Source: a virus. Taken from it: DNA of 52,040 nt. Position numbers and translations under genes: made by a program. How positions within the stretch are numbered: position 1 is the stretch's first letter; the number at the start of each line of letters is the position of its first letter. The notes beneath the pieces are model-generated. The model had not been told where the DNA came from. It worked only from the letters and a program-made list of their open reading frames with translations, and ran no database searches. Positions 15,844-24,515 of this stretch are shown in pieces. The stretch is from the IMG/VR virus record IMGVR_UViG_3300024999_000147, positions 1-52,040 of that record; one strand, 5' to 3'.

Positions 15844-18800
15844 TTATTCATCATCTTCCCAATCTTCTTCATCTTCAAATTCTTCAATATATCTACTTTT
15901 AATGTAATTACTATCAAACAAATCATATATAAATTTACTAATTCCCATATCTCTATTACCATAAAATCTAGTAGAACTAATATACAGTTCATGTTCGCTT
16001 CTAGTCATACCTACGTAAAGTAATCTCCGTTCTTCTGCTTCATTTCCTGATTTAGCATGAGGTAATAATCCATCATTAACCCCTGCTACAAATACAATCT
16101 TAAATTCTAATCCCTTACTCTTATGGCAGGTCATTATTTTAACTCTATCTTCACTATCTAAACCTTTAGAAAATCCTAATAAATTATCTACATCTTCAAG
16201 AAATTTATCAATATTATCATATTTATTTGCTAAAACAACTAAAATATCTAAATTATCAATCTTTTCACTTCTAATATTACTATCAGTATCTTCTTTTGAT
16301 ATGTATTTGTCATAATCTAAATCTTTTCTGATAATATTTATTAAATCTCCAACCTTATATTTCTTTTTCCTTTTAATATTTAGTACAATATCATGTATTT
16401 CATTAATACCTTTCTTATATCTCCATTCATTACTTCTAGGAAATAAAAGCATACTAGCAAATAATGATTTACTATATTTCTGTGAATATGTAGTAACTTC
16501 ATTTAAAAATACGGCACCTAAATATCTATTAGGTGAATTATATATTTGTTTAAATGCTTCATCATTATTAATATCTTTGACTAATCTAAGGTAAGAAATC
16601 ATATCCTTGATCTCTTTCTGCTCATAAAAGAGATTGCCTCCAACTACCTCGTATGGTATATTATTCTTATATAATCCTCTCTCAATTGCTTGTATCTGAT
16701 AATTTGTTCTAGTTAAAATAGCAAAATCAGAAAATTTACTATCTGAATTCTTTATCTCAAGTATTTTATTAGCAATTCCTTCTGATTCACTAACTTCATC
16801 TGTATAATAAGAAAACTCTGGTGATTTAAATTTAGGTTTATGTGCAATAGATTCATAGTAATATTTATGCGTTGTTTCTTTTGTTCCTTTAACTAACTTA
16901 TTAGATAATTCAACAATATCTTGAGAACTTCTATAATTAGTATTAAGAGGGATGATTGTTGTATCAATCCAATCCTTATGAAAATCAATGAGGTAGTTAT
17001 TGTTTGCCAAATTCCACTCGAAAATGCAATTGTGTACGACAATACCATTAGCAATATAATTTCTATAATAATCAACATTAATATCATAAACAAATCCATC
17101 ATAATCATAAATTTCTACCGATTCAATTTCATCATCTATAATACCATTTTCGTTTTCTATAGGTATTGTCATTCCTCTTCTTGCATACGACATAGGAGTA
17201 AATCTATAAAGTGTATCCGTAATCTTAGCGTTAAGATTAATTTTTACATTATTAATTCCATTTTCTTCACAATTATTTTTAATATTATGAACTAATTCAA
17301 ATAAATAATCATAATCAAAATTATGTTTTGTAAATCTATAATAATCATATCCTACAGTATTCCTTTTATGTACTGGTTTTAAATATTCGCTTACTTTATT
17401 TATAAATTCTACATTTGAAGTATCAATAGTAACACCATGTCTATGTATATAATTTTTATTATTTTTAGTTCTATCAGTTAAATAATTGCATTTACTAAGT
17501 GATGTGTGATCGAACATTGTAAAATTTATTCTCTTTTTATTAATACCACCTGCTTGTGTATGATATGGTATGTCTTCAAACAATAATTTATCTTTCATAA
17601 GTTGCTTAACATTTTCATAAGTATTTATATTTTTAAATAATTTATCTATATTATTTTGATTCAAGGATTTATTATTATGATTTAAAAATGTATTTTGAGG
17701 TATTCCATAATTGAAAGAATAATATGATTCATAATACATTGCTTCTTCTATTGTGTTACAAGTTTCAATTATCCATAATCCATCTGCTTGTTCTTGAGTT
17801 AATCTTATTTCATAACCATTTACTTTATTTCTATTAGATCCTCCTCTTAACGCTGAAGTTACTCCTATTCTATATCCATATTCTTCTTTATACATTAAAT
17901 AAACATAATACATATTATCTTTTGGAAACTGTCTTGTAAAAATACAATGATTAGGTGTACCTTCTAATACATTTCCTGATTTAGTTGTTATTTTAATAAT
18001 TTTACCTTTATAATGTTTATTTAGTACACTTGATACTTGTGTTTCAATTTTCTTACCTCTGCCATATGCAACAATTATATTATCATTTTGTTGTATATCT
18101 TTAATTTCTTTATTTCCATCAGGTGTAGATATTAACGTATTAGGAAGTAAACACTGTAAGGGATCACCGACCACAAAGACATTATTATATTTTTTACCTA
18201 ATAATCTTAATATCTCATATTGTGCTACACTACTGTCTTGGTGCTCATCTACTGAGATAAACCTATACCTATTTTGGTATCTTTCTCTTTCTGAATCATT
18301 GCTAGATAATAATTTATATGTATTAATTAACATATCATCAAAATCCATTAATTTTTCATTTTTCTTAGTTAATTCATATTTTTTATATATTTCTCTCATT
18401 GTATTAATGCCGTATGGCATATAATTAGTTTTTAAAATTTCATCATTGCAATCTATTAAATTATTTTTCTGATAAGATATAAATGATAATATATCTTTAG
18501 TATTTACGTCTTTTTCATTATTTTCAATACCTAGAATTTTAACAACAATATTATTTATAAATTGTTTCTGTTGCCATACTTTAATTTTATTATGAAAATA
18601 ATTATATTTACTTTCTTTCATCAATTTATTTCCGAGTGCGTGAAAAGTCTCTATTGTAACCATGTTTATATCCTCACCAATTAATTTTAATAATCTCTCT
18701 TGCATATTTTCTTTTGCTTTAACGCTAAATGTGATTGCAAGTATATTTTCTGGTTTTACTTTATGTACATTAATAAGATTAACTATTCTATTAGTTAGTA

Positions 18801-18891
18801 CACTTGTCTTTCCAGATCCGGCACTCGCTAGTACACAGCAATTTCCTTCATAATGATTTATTGCTTTTAATTGATTTTCGTTGAAATTCAA
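15844..18891 (-). CDS. UvrD/PcrA-type DNA helicase interrupted by an intein
   Basis: 1015 aa precursor, TTG start 18891 behind AAGGAGG. Helicase motifs: ASAGSGKTSVL (Walker A, ~22-32), TFHAL (Ia), VDEHQDSS (Walker B, ~214), VGDPLQ (III), NYRSSQDIV (IV), TCHKSKGLEF (V) and RRLLYVGMTRS (VI). Motif III is split after Q246: residues 247-621 are an intein (CLLPNTLISTPDG to VVHN), and the extein resumes with CIFEWNLAN, the QSIYEWRGA-type continuation. Spliced length is about 640 aa, normal for phage superfamily 1 helicases that work 3' to 5' in replication and repair. The C-terminus is very acidic (EDEEDWEDDE). Confidence 0.93.
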   Translation of the reverse strand: MNFNENQLKAINHYEGNCCVLASAGSGKTSVLTNRIVNLINVHKVKPENILAITFSVKAKENMQERLLKLIGEDINMVTIETFHALGNKLMKESKYNYFHNKIKVWQQKQFINNIVVKILGIENNEKDVNTKDILSFISYQKNNLIDCNDEILKTNYMPYGINTMREIYKKYELTKKNEKLMDFDDMLINTYKLLSSNDSERERYQNRYRFISVDEHQDSSVAQYEILRLLGKKYNNVFVVGDPLQCLLPNTLISTPDGNKEIKDIQQNDNIIVAYGRGKKIETQVSSVLNKHYKGKIIKITTKSGNVLEGTPNHCIFTRQFPKDNMYYVYLMYKEEYGYRIGVTSALRGGSNRNKVNGYEIRLTQEQADGLWIIETCNTIEEAMYYESYYSFNYGIPQNTFLNHNNKSLNQNNIDKLFKNINTYENVKQLMKDKLLFEDIPYHTQAGGINKKRINFTMFDHTSLSKCNYLTDRTKNNKNYIHRHGVTIDTSNVEFINKVSEYLKPVHKRNTVGYDYYRFTKHNFDYDYLFELVHNIKNNCEENGINNVKINLNAKITDTLYRFTPMSYARRGMTIPIENENGIIDDEIESVEIYDYDGFVYDINVDYYRNYIANGIVVHNCIFEWNLANNNYLIDFHKDWIDTTIIPLNTNYRSSQDIVELSNKLVKGTKETTHKYYYESIAHKPKFKSPEFSYYTDEVSESEGIANKILEIKNSDSKFSDFAILTRTNYQIQAIERGLYKNNIPYEVVGGNLFYEQKEIKDMISYLRLVKDINNDEAFKQIYNSPNRYLGAVFLNEVTTYSQKYSKSLFASMLLFPRSNEWRYKKGINEIHDIVLNIKRKKKYKVGDLINIIRKDLDYDKYISKEDTDSNIRSEKIDNLDILVVLANKYDNIDKFLEDVDNLLGFSKGLDSEDRVKIMTCHKSKGLEFKIVFVAGVNDGLLPHAKSGNEAEERRLLYVGMTRSEHELYISSTRFYGNRDMGISKFIYDLFDSNYIKSRYIEEFEDEEDWEDDE
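17029..18153 (-). mobile_element. Intein in helicase motif III, with GIY-YIG-like endonuclease domain
   Basis: Encodes 375 residues. Splicing features: Cys1 at the start, block B as GTPNHCIFTR, block F/G as FVYDINVDYYRNYIANGI and VVHN, and Cys as the +1 extein residue. Inserted between them is a domain beginning YYVYLMYKEEYGYRIGVT, which resembles the paired GIY and YIG strands. An Arg-rich segment and EAMYYESYYSFNYGIP follow, with a Glu placed like the catalytic Glu of that family. No LAGLIDADG motif is visible. The later part (~450-570) could be DNA-binding. Confidence 0.8.
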
Positions 18892-18906
18892 AATTAATTA
18901 TCCTCC

Positions 18907-19566
18907 TTATATAGTTTGTTTAAAAATATCTCTTATATCTGTAATTGCCCAATCATAAATTCTACACACTATTGATAAATCTTCTTTATTATTTCTATAA
19001 AATAATTTTCTAGTAATAATTGGCATATCATAGCTTGTACTTGGCAATTTATATTTTCTTTTAAGTTTACTATGTAAACAAAATGTATATACTAAATCAA
19101 AATAATCCATGCAAAAATATATAAAATTAGATTTATTAAAATTTTCATTTTTTATTATATCTTTAATATTTTTATTGAAATCTTTAGATTTAATATAATT
19201 ATATTCATCAATTATATTAAGTATAGAGATGAATTTATCAACATTTTCATAAACAAATTTATTAAAAATTTTATCTTCTTGTTCTTTTTGTTGTGATACT
19301 CTATTATATTCATTACATCTTTGATATGTAGTATAATTCAAATATTTATTTATTTTATGAATATGAAAATGACAATTTTTGCAAAGAGTAATTAATTCAT
19401 CTAAATTTTCATTTCCTAAAAATTCATAAGATTGGTGATGTACGTGTAAATTATTTTCTGAATTGCACAATTTACATCTATAATTATCACGTTTTAAAAT
19501 TTGTTCTCTAATATCTTGCCAATAATCTGATTTTAAATATTTATTATAATCATTTTTAAACGTCAT
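18907..19566 (-). CDS. HNH endonuclease
   Basis: 219 aa from ATG 19566 behind AGGAGG (upstream in-frame ATGs lie inside the helicase gene). The HNH core is complete: YRCKLCNSENNLHVHHQSYEF, then LITLCKNCHFHIH, with two Cys pairs holding a zinc. The N-terminal YLKSDYWQDIREQILKRDN is typical of HNH enzymes. The long helical tail (~100-219) has no recognised domain and may bind DNA. It lies between the SF2 helicase and UvrD genes, so it may be a homing enzyme, though the family also contains packaging and repair nucleases. Confidence 0.85.
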   Translation of the reverse strand: MTFKNDYNKYLKSDYWQDIREQILKRDNYRCKLCNSENNLHVHHQSYEFLGNENLDELITLCKNCHFHIHKINKYLNYTTYQRCNEYNRVSQQKEQEDKIFNKFVYENVDKFISILNIIDEYNYIKSKDFNKNIKDIIKNENFNKSNFIYFCMDYFDLVYTFCLHSKLKRKYKLPSTSYDMPIITRKLFYRNNKEDLSIVCRIYDWAITDIRDIFKQTI

Positions 19567-19576
19567 TAAAATCCTC

Positions 19577-21037
19577 CTATATTTTTCTTGTAACTGATTC
19601 ATATGTAACTTTATCTTCATCAAATTCTATTACAAGTTTATATGTATACTTTTTTCGTTTAATTTTTATTCTACTTCCTTCAATAGTATAACCTAGACTA
19701 TTTTCCATTAAATCTATTACCTTATTAAAAGTAATCTTTGATGCACATAAATTAAGTAATTTACAATCTATAACTTTATTAATTATTTCTTGTTTATCTT
19801 CTACTTTATAAATTTTATATTTATCTAAATCCTCCTTTTCTGTTATATTACTAGGTACTAACCATTTAGAATTAATAAAGTTTATAAATTTCTTTTCTTG
19901 CGAACCTAAAATAAATTTAATTGTTTTATAAATATCATGCTTAATTAAATGAGATATACTATCAAACCATGAAGTGCTATTTTTATTTCTCATAAAATCT
20001 TTATACGCACTCCTACACTTACTTAAATATGAATCAGTATCATAATTATCACTACGAATATATGTATGTGCAACAATTAAATTATCAATATTGAATCTAC
20101 ATCTACCCATAAATTGTGTTATATGTAATTCATCAGTAAAACAACATATTACATTTCTAACTCCACTTTCTTCTCTAAGATTAACACCTTCTCTTAATGT
20201 ACTTGTGGTTATTAAGACATCTAATTTCTTTTCTATTTCATCTTCATCAATAAATGTTTCTGGCAAACTTTCATTATCAATTATATAATCACGTAATTTA
20301 GACATTTCTTCAGTAAAATATTTCTTATTACTTTTACTAACTAATATACATGAGTTTGGTATTTTACTTTTTAATTTAATACAATCTTCTACTGAATAAC
20401 ACATGATTATCGTTCTACCTTCAACTTGATTAGTCGTTATTATATAAGGGATAGTATCAAAATCAGTACAATGTAATTGTTTTGCTTTATAATTAATCAA
20501 TATTTCAGAATTAATTTGCTTCACAGTTACACCCCATTCTTTCTGATAGTAAAAAATAATATTAGGTGTTGCGGTCATTCCTAGTATAATTTTATTTCCA
20601 ATATAAAGAATATCTCTTATCCAAACCTTAAGCATTTCTATATCTTTTATAAATTTATCACTGAATAAAGAATGACATTCATCAAAAATAATTAATTTAA
20701 CTTTATTTAATGTTTCAAGTCCTTCTGAATTTTTATGTATTAATATATTAATAATCTTATCATAAGTCATTATTTGTATCCCTTTTTTCTCTAATAATTT
20801 AGCATTGTCATATAATCCATTCCAATGATTTATATAAATAAGATTATGCATATCATACTTAGAAATTCGTTCTGATTTAGACTGTTGATCTACTATTAAT
20901 GATCTAGATGTTACAAATAATATTTCTGAATATTTAATATTAGGAAAATATTTATTTAATTCATTTGCTACAAAATATGTTTTTCCCGTACCTGTCCCTG
21001 AAGATATAAGATTAAAATTCTTTCTATCTACATCCAT
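19577..21037 (-). CDS. Superfamily 2 helicase (DEAD/DEAH type)
   Basis: 486 aa. GTGTGKTYFVANEL (Walker A, ~14-26), TSRSLIVDQQ (Ia), IFDECHSLFS (DECH Walker B), GMTATPN (III), TTSTLREGVNLRE (V) and QFMGRCRFN (VI, with QxxGRxR) are all present. The C-terminal ~150 residues are unassigned. Typical of phage replication or recombination helicases. The ATG at 21037 has no ribosome binding site. A strong AGGAGG lies upstream with ATA (21067) at 7-nt spacing, and the frame is open from there, adding ten residues (IKFISDEIDN). Confidence 0.88.
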   Translation of the reverse strand: MDVDRKNFNLISSGTGTGKTYFVANELNKYFPNIKYSEILFVTSRSLIVDQQSKSERISKYDMHNLIYINHWNGLYDNAKLLEKKGIQIMTYDKIINILIHKNSEGLETLNKVKLIIFDECHSLFSDKFIKDIEMLKVWIRDILYIGNKIILGMTATPNIIFYYQKEWGVTVKQINSEILINYKAKQLHCTDFDTIPYIITTNQVEGRTIIMCYSVEDCIKLKSKIPNSCILVSKSNKKYFTEEMSKLRDYIIDNESLPETFIDEDEIEKKLDVLITTSTLREGVNLREESGVRNVICCFTDELHITQFMGRCRFNIDNLIVAHTYIRSDNYDTDSYLSKCRSAYKDFMRNKNSTSWFDSISHLIKHDIYKTIKFILGSQEKKFINFINSKWLVPSNITEKEDLDKYKIYKVEDKQEIINKVIDCKLLNLCASKITFNKVIDLMENSLGYTIEGSRIKIKRKKYTYKLVIEFDEDKVTYESVTRKI

Positions 21038-21222
21038 ATTATCAATTTCATCTGATATAAATTTTATAAAAATTCCTCCTTAAATTTTTAGTGGTGGGGG
21101 ACAATAATTGGATATTCGATTATAGATTAAGTTAAAAAGTGTCCCTTTAAATTATATTAATATTCTATAATTTAAAAAAATAATAACATCCTATTATATT
21201 ATCGTACAATTATAATAATACT

Positions 21223-21300
21223 TTATACCTTTATAAAAATAAATTTATCACCACTTAAATCCAACCATAAAAAGAATAAAACAACCATTGCACCAATCAA
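21223..21300 (-). CDS. Possible 25-aa membrane peptide
   Basis: TTG 21300 after AGAGGTGAG, encoding LIGAMVVLFFLWLDLSGDKF and five more residues. One hydrophobic helix followed by a short polar end. It is the first frame downstream of the promoter at 21,350. Could be a leader or small toxin-like peptide; this rests only on RBS, promoter and hydrophobicity. Confidence 0.35.
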   Translation of the reverse strand: MIGAMVVLFFLWLDLSGDKFIFIKV

Positions 21301-21349
21301 ATTTCTCACCTCTTTTCATTTAATTTTCTTTGTTATCATTGTTATCCGT

Positions 21350-21379
21350 ATTATAACACAATATAAATATAATTGTCAA
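21350..21379 (-). promoter_or_regulatory. Consensus sigma-A promoter, minus strand
   Basis: TTGACA (21379-21374), 18 nt, TATAAT (21355-21350) on the minus strand. Reads into the small peptide and the SF2 helicase, HNH and UvrD genes. Confidence 0.8.
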
Positions 21380-21457
21380 CACTATAATAAAAATAAATAA
21401 AAAATATTATTCTTACGGATTACTTTTTTGCTGTCAAGCAAAAAATAATACGGAAGA

Positions 21458-21537
21458 CTTTATTTAAAATATATTATAGTATGAAGTGAATGAACGATAG
21501 TGAATGAACGGATTACTATAATATATTTTAAATAAAG
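21458..21537. repeat. 24-bp inverted repeat enclosing tandem 11-bp repeats
   Basis: Arms 21458-21481 and 21514-21537 are perfect complements (24 of 24, starting CTTTATTTAAAATATATT). The 32-nt loop has GTGAATGAACG twice (21486-21496 and 21500-21510). ACGGATTACT occurs both at the edge of the loop (21509-21518) and near 21415. A smaller TTTTTTGCT/AGCAAAAAA hairpin lies at about 21424-21445. The region is non-coding. Possible replication or transfer origin, or part of a structured RNA from the promoter at 21,609. Confidence 0.75.
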
Positions 21538-21608
21538 ATATGCCTTTGGCAATAGTTAATAAATAATAAAAATATATTTAAAATTAATTAGTTTCCTCCT
21601 TAATTGTT

Positions 21609-21637
21609 ATTATACAATATTACAATCTATATATCAA
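21609..21637 (-). promoter_or_regulatory. Promoter upstream of the large hairpin, minus strand
   Basis: TTGATA (21637-21632), 17 nt, TATAAT (21614-21609) on the minus strand. An AAGGAGG follows but only a 10-codon frame, so the product may be a structured RNA covering the 24-bp hairpin. Confidence 0.55.
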
Positions 21638-21684
21638 CACAATTATATTTATAATTTGTAAATAATTTATTTATTAATAAAATT

Positions 21685-21737
21685 TTATTTATCAAAAATA
21701 ATTAATACACCACTAATAAATAATGATGTATTAATTA
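21685..21737 (-). terminator. Intrinsic terminator after the recombinase gene
   Basis: TAATTAATACA (21699-21709) pairs with TGTATTAATTA (21727-21737); on the minus strand it runs into ATTTTTGATAAAT. About 20 nt past the recombinase stop. Confidence 0.75.
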
Positions 21738-21758
21738 TTTTATAAAATATAATTCACA

Positions 21759-22604
21759 CTACAATCCAATTTTCAAATTATTAATTTTCTTCTTAATATT
21801 TTCTTTTCTTGCTTGTGCATAGATGCCTACGGTATTTAGTTTGCTATGACCAAGTTGATTCTGTAATTCTGGTAATGTAAAAACTCCTTGTTCTATTGCA
21901 CTCGTAGCCATATGATGTCTTAATTGGTGGATTCCAACCTTACAATCATCACCATAACTATTAAATATATAATTAATTGTACTTTTATCTAATTTCTTAC
22001 TTCTTTCAGATAAAAATATATATTGACTATTAGCAAATTTATATTTTTCTCTAATTTTTAAATAATCTTTAATAACATTTATTGCAATATCATTTAATAA
22101 CACAGTTCTTTCCTTATCACCTTTACCAATCAACTTCAATTCTCCTTTTTCTATATCTAAATTTCTTAATTTCAAATTTGTAATTTCTTCTCTCCTAATT
22201 CCTGTATGAGCAATAAGAAAAACAATGGCAATATTTCTATCTCTATGCAAATTATATTTATTACTAACTTTATCTAAGAATTCAGATACTTGTGATTTAG
22301 TTATATTTGTTGGATTACCACTTGATTGTATTTTAATAAAATCCCTTTTAATAACCTTCACACTATCAATCAATCCTAACATTAATAAAAATTTATTAAA
22401 CGATTTAATTGCAGATAATTTTCTATTGATAGAGGAAGATGATAAATTACTAATATCTTCCTTATATTTAATAATAGAATCCCTACTAATCTCATCATGT
22501 AATGTAAAGAAATGATTTAAGTCTGACACATATGATGATATTGTATTATTTGATTTTGCTTGGTTAATTAAATAATTTTTGTATTGCTCAATTTTATTTT
22601 TCAT
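21759..22604 (-). CDS. Tyrosine recombinase (XerC/D-like)
   Basis: 281 aa, about the size of simple Xer proteins. It has an N-terminal SAM-like core-binding domain (KNYLINQAKSNNTISSYVSDL) but no extra arm-binding domain. Catalytic residues in order: Arg137 (HTGIRREE), Lys161 (GKGDKER), His226 and Arg229 (HQLRHH), His253 (LGHSKLN) and Tyr262 (VGIYAQ). It has its own promoter (22,645-22,674) and terminator. Size and location next to a palindromic site suggest dimer resolution or element integration; the dif/cer-like repeats at 28.9-29.0 kb are candidate targets. Confidence 0.92.
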   Translation of the reverse strand: MKNKIEQYKNYLINQAKSNNTISSYVSDLNHFFTLHDEISRDSIIKYKEDISNLSSSSINRKLSAIKSFNKFLLMLGLIDSVKVIKRDFIKIQSSGNPTNITKSQVSEFLDKVSNKYNLHRDRNIAIVFLIAHTGIRREEITNLKLRNLDIEKGELKLIGKGDKERTVLLNDIAINVIKDYLKIREKYKFANSQYIFLSERSKKLDKSTINYIFNSYGDDCKVGIHQLRHHMATSAIEQGVFTLPELQNQLGHSKLNTVGIYAQARKENIKKKINNLKIGL

Positions 22605-22644
22605 ATTATCTACTCCTTTTGTAATGTAATTTATTTGTAAAATA

Positions 22645-22674
22645 ATTCTACCATAATAATATTATTGTTGTCAA
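22645..22674 (-). promoter_or_regulatory. Promoter of the recombinase gene
   Basis: TTGACA (22674-22669), 18 nt, TAGAAT (22650-22645) on the minus strand, 40 nt before the recombinase start. Confidence 0.75.
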
Positions 22675-22710
22675 TAGGATTATAAAAATAATTATATAAA
22701 AATTATATTT

Positions 22711-22792
22711 TGTCATACACCTGTTATACACTAAATATTACCATGTATAATATGTCATACAGTCAAATATAATTAAATATAACCGTCATACA
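22711..22792 (+). promoter_or_regulatory. Three TGTCATACA-type repeats before the plus-strand operon
   Basis: TGTCATACA at 22711-22719 and 22753-22761, and GTCATACA at 22785-22792, plus the variant TGTTATACA at 22722-22730. A TATAAT at 22746-22751 lies between copies. The layout suggests operator sites for the ribbon-helix-helix protein encoded just downstream. Confidence 0.55.
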
Positions 22793-22818
22793 AAATCAAA
22801 AAGGAGAGTGGTTTATCA

Positions 22819-23079
22819 ATGATGATTAGTTTTAGGTTAAACAGGAAAAATGACAATGAATTAATCCTACTTCTAAGTAAATATGAAAATAATATGTCTG
22901 AATTTATTAGATGTGCATTGAGGAATAATTTATTAACTAGTAAAGATATTACTGAAGATCCATTTATTAATAGTAAGAGTGCATCCAATACGGATAATGT
23001 TGAGGTTAGGAATATTAATAAGAAAACAGAAATTAATAAATCTAAATCTATTAAATGGGATAATCCAAAATTAAAATAA
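22819..23079 (+). CDS. Ribbon-helix-helix DNA-binding protein
   Basis: 86 aa. The N-terminal 45 residues fit the ribbon-helix-helix pattern: ISFRLNRKNDNELILLLSKY, then MSEFIRCALRNNLL. The tail is basic and disordered. Proteins like this regulate plasmid partition, mobilisation or replication operons by binding short repeats. As first gene of the plus-strand cassette, downstream of three TGTCATACA repeats, it is a good candidate autoregulator. ATG 22819 follows AAAGGAG; a second ATG follows immediately. Confidence 0.7.
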   Translation: MMISFRLNRKNDNELILLLSKYENNMSEFIRCALRNNLLTSKDITEDPFINSKSASNTDNVEVRNINKKTEINKSKSIKWDNPKLK

Positions 23080-23099
23080 TCAAATTGAGGAGGTATATG

Positions 23100-23387
23100 A
23101 TGTATAAATATATAATATTATTAATTTGTTTACTATACCCCCTACCTTGCTATGCTATGACCATTGCTGGTTTGATGAGTGAGACTGTTGGTATAGGTAA
23201 ACCTGGATTTGCTATATTGTTAATTGTAGGTTGTGCTATTGCTGCCTTTATAGGAAAACAAATATGTAAAATAATAGGAGAGAGTAATTTTGCTGTATTA
23301 GTAGGTATAGTTGCTACATTTGTTGCCACACTTATAATGGTAGATTCTGGATTTAAAATAGTAAATAAATTATTGGCATATTTTTAG
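23100..23387 (+). CDS. VirB2/TrbC-like small membrane protein
   Basis: 95 aa. A signal-peptide-like start (MYKYIILLICLLYPLPCYA) is followed by a Gly-rich segment and two hydrophobic helices (FAILLIVGCAIAAFIG and FAVLVGIVATFVATLIMV) split by a short basic loop. Signal peptide plus two helices is the layout of VirB2/TrbC pilin-like subunits. I choose ATG 23100, 6 nt after AGGAGG. Sequence identity to known pilins cannot be judged here, so the assignment is structural only. Confidence 0.55.
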   Translation: MYKYIILLICLLYPLPCYAMTIAGLMSETVGIGKPGFAILLIVGCAIAAFIGKQICKIIGESNFAVLVGIVATFVATLIMVDSGFKIVNKLLAYF

Positions 23388-23399
23388 GAGGATATATAG

Positions 23400-23783
23400 A
23401 TGTTTTTTATAATACCAATATTATTATTTACTATTTTATGTTTATGTTTACCTCAATTAATGATTATGACTATAATTGGTGCATTTGGTTATGTTATTTG
23501 CAGAACATTAAGTAATAGAAGTATGTCAAAAATGATTATAGTTATAGTTTTACTTTCTTGTTTGAGTACAATCATGGAAAAAGTAATGCCTATAATTGAA
23601 GAAGAACAAAAGAAACAAGAATATGTAGAAGATAAAATTGATGATGTTAAAAAATATGTTGATCCTACTAGTAAATTGCATGATAAAAAGGATATACAAA
23701 AACCTATTGATAAAATATTAGAAGAAAAATTACCTGATAATATTATTACTAGAATATTACAAGAGTATCCAAGGACTAGATAA
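23400..23783 (+). CDS. Membrane protein with cytoplasmic coiled tail
   Basis: 127 aa. Three hydrophobic stretches in the first ~62 residues (IIPILLFTILCLCLPQLMIM, IIGAFGYVICRTL and MIIVIVLLSCLSTIM), then a charged helical tail (EEEQKKQEYVEDKIDDVKKY). It is 12 nt after the VirB2-like gene, with AGGAGG. It has the position of a small channel component, but no family is recognised. Confidence 0.55.
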   Translation: MFFIIPILLFTILCLCLPQLMIMTIIGAFGYVICRTLSNRSMSKMIIVIVLLSCLSTIMEKVMPIIEEEQKKQEYVEDKIDDVKKYVDPTSKLHDKKDIQKPIDKILEEKLPDNIITRILQEYPRTR

Positions 23784-23804
23784 GTAATATAATGAGGTGA
23801 AATT

Positions 23805-24515
23805 ATGCAAACTGTAATAGTTAATAAATTTATTATAGGTGCAATGGCATTATTTGTAATGTTAGGTATGAATAATTTACTATTTAAAAGTGGTAATATT
23901 GATGTAAGAATATATAGACATGATAATAATCAATTTTTTGGTGAATTGATTATTAAAGATAAGAAATTACCTTTGATTGTAAATGTAGATGGTGATAATG
24001 ATAGCAATAATAGTGAGAAAACTTATAATGAGAATAAAAATTATCATGAAGATAAGGAATATACTGAGTATAAAGAGAGTAACGATAAAAGGGAAATAAA
24101 TGAGAATAAACAATATGATGAAAATAAACAGTATAATGAGCAAAAAGATCATAATATTAATAATAATTCTAATAAAAAAGAGGAAATAATTAATAAAAAT
24201 GAAGATTATAGTAACAAAAAAGAAGAAAAATTTAATGAAAATATTAAGATTACAGATGATAAAACTCCTGGAAGTATAGATATTATTATTAAAAATGGTG
24301 ACATTGAAGTTAATATTAATAGAGATATAGGAAGCAGAGAAATGAGCGAAATAGATAAAGAGATTTGTAGGAAAAGTATTGATGCTGTAGTTGATTTTAT
24401 TCAAAACATTAAAGGAAATAGTAAAAGTAATATTAAAAATAATGTTGTTGAAAAGGTTAAAGGATTTAAAGATTATATTTCAAGAAAGAAAGAAGGTAGG
24501 TGGTTTAAATGGTAG
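23805..24515 (+). CDS. Membrane-anchored protein with Asn/Glu/Lys repeat linker
   Basis: 236 aa. One N-terminal membrane helix (FIIGAMALFVMLGMNNLLF), a short beta segment, and a long low-complexity linker (~70-140) with repeated NENK/YDENKQYNEQK units. A C-terminal globular part follows (IDIIIKNGDIEVNI, then helical VVDFIQNIKG) with a basic end. It overlaps the FtsK-type gene by 7 nt, indicating translational coupling. Function unknown; the topology suits an extracellular or periplasm-spanning linker. Confidence 0.6.
   Translation: MQTVIVNKFIIGAMALFVMLGMNNLLFKSGNIDVRIYRHDNNQFFGELIIKDKKLPLIVNVDGDNDSNNSEKTYNENKNYHEDKEYTEYKESNDKREINENKQYDENKQYNEQKDHNINNNSNKKEEIINKNEDYSNKKEEKFNENIKITDDKTPGSIDIIIKNGDIEVNINRDIGSREMSEIDKEICRKSIDAVVDFIQNIKGNSKSNIKNNVVEKVKGFKDYISRKKEGRWFKW

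Noticed and set aside
22711-22792. CRISPR array
   Set aside because: Repeats are only 8-9 bp with irregular spacing; no repeat-spacer structure and no cas genes in the window.
23967-24404. 145-codon minus-strand frame
   Set aside because: Antisense to the Asn/Glu/Lys-rich membrane-anchored protein; almost only Ile/Phe/Asn, without start signals.
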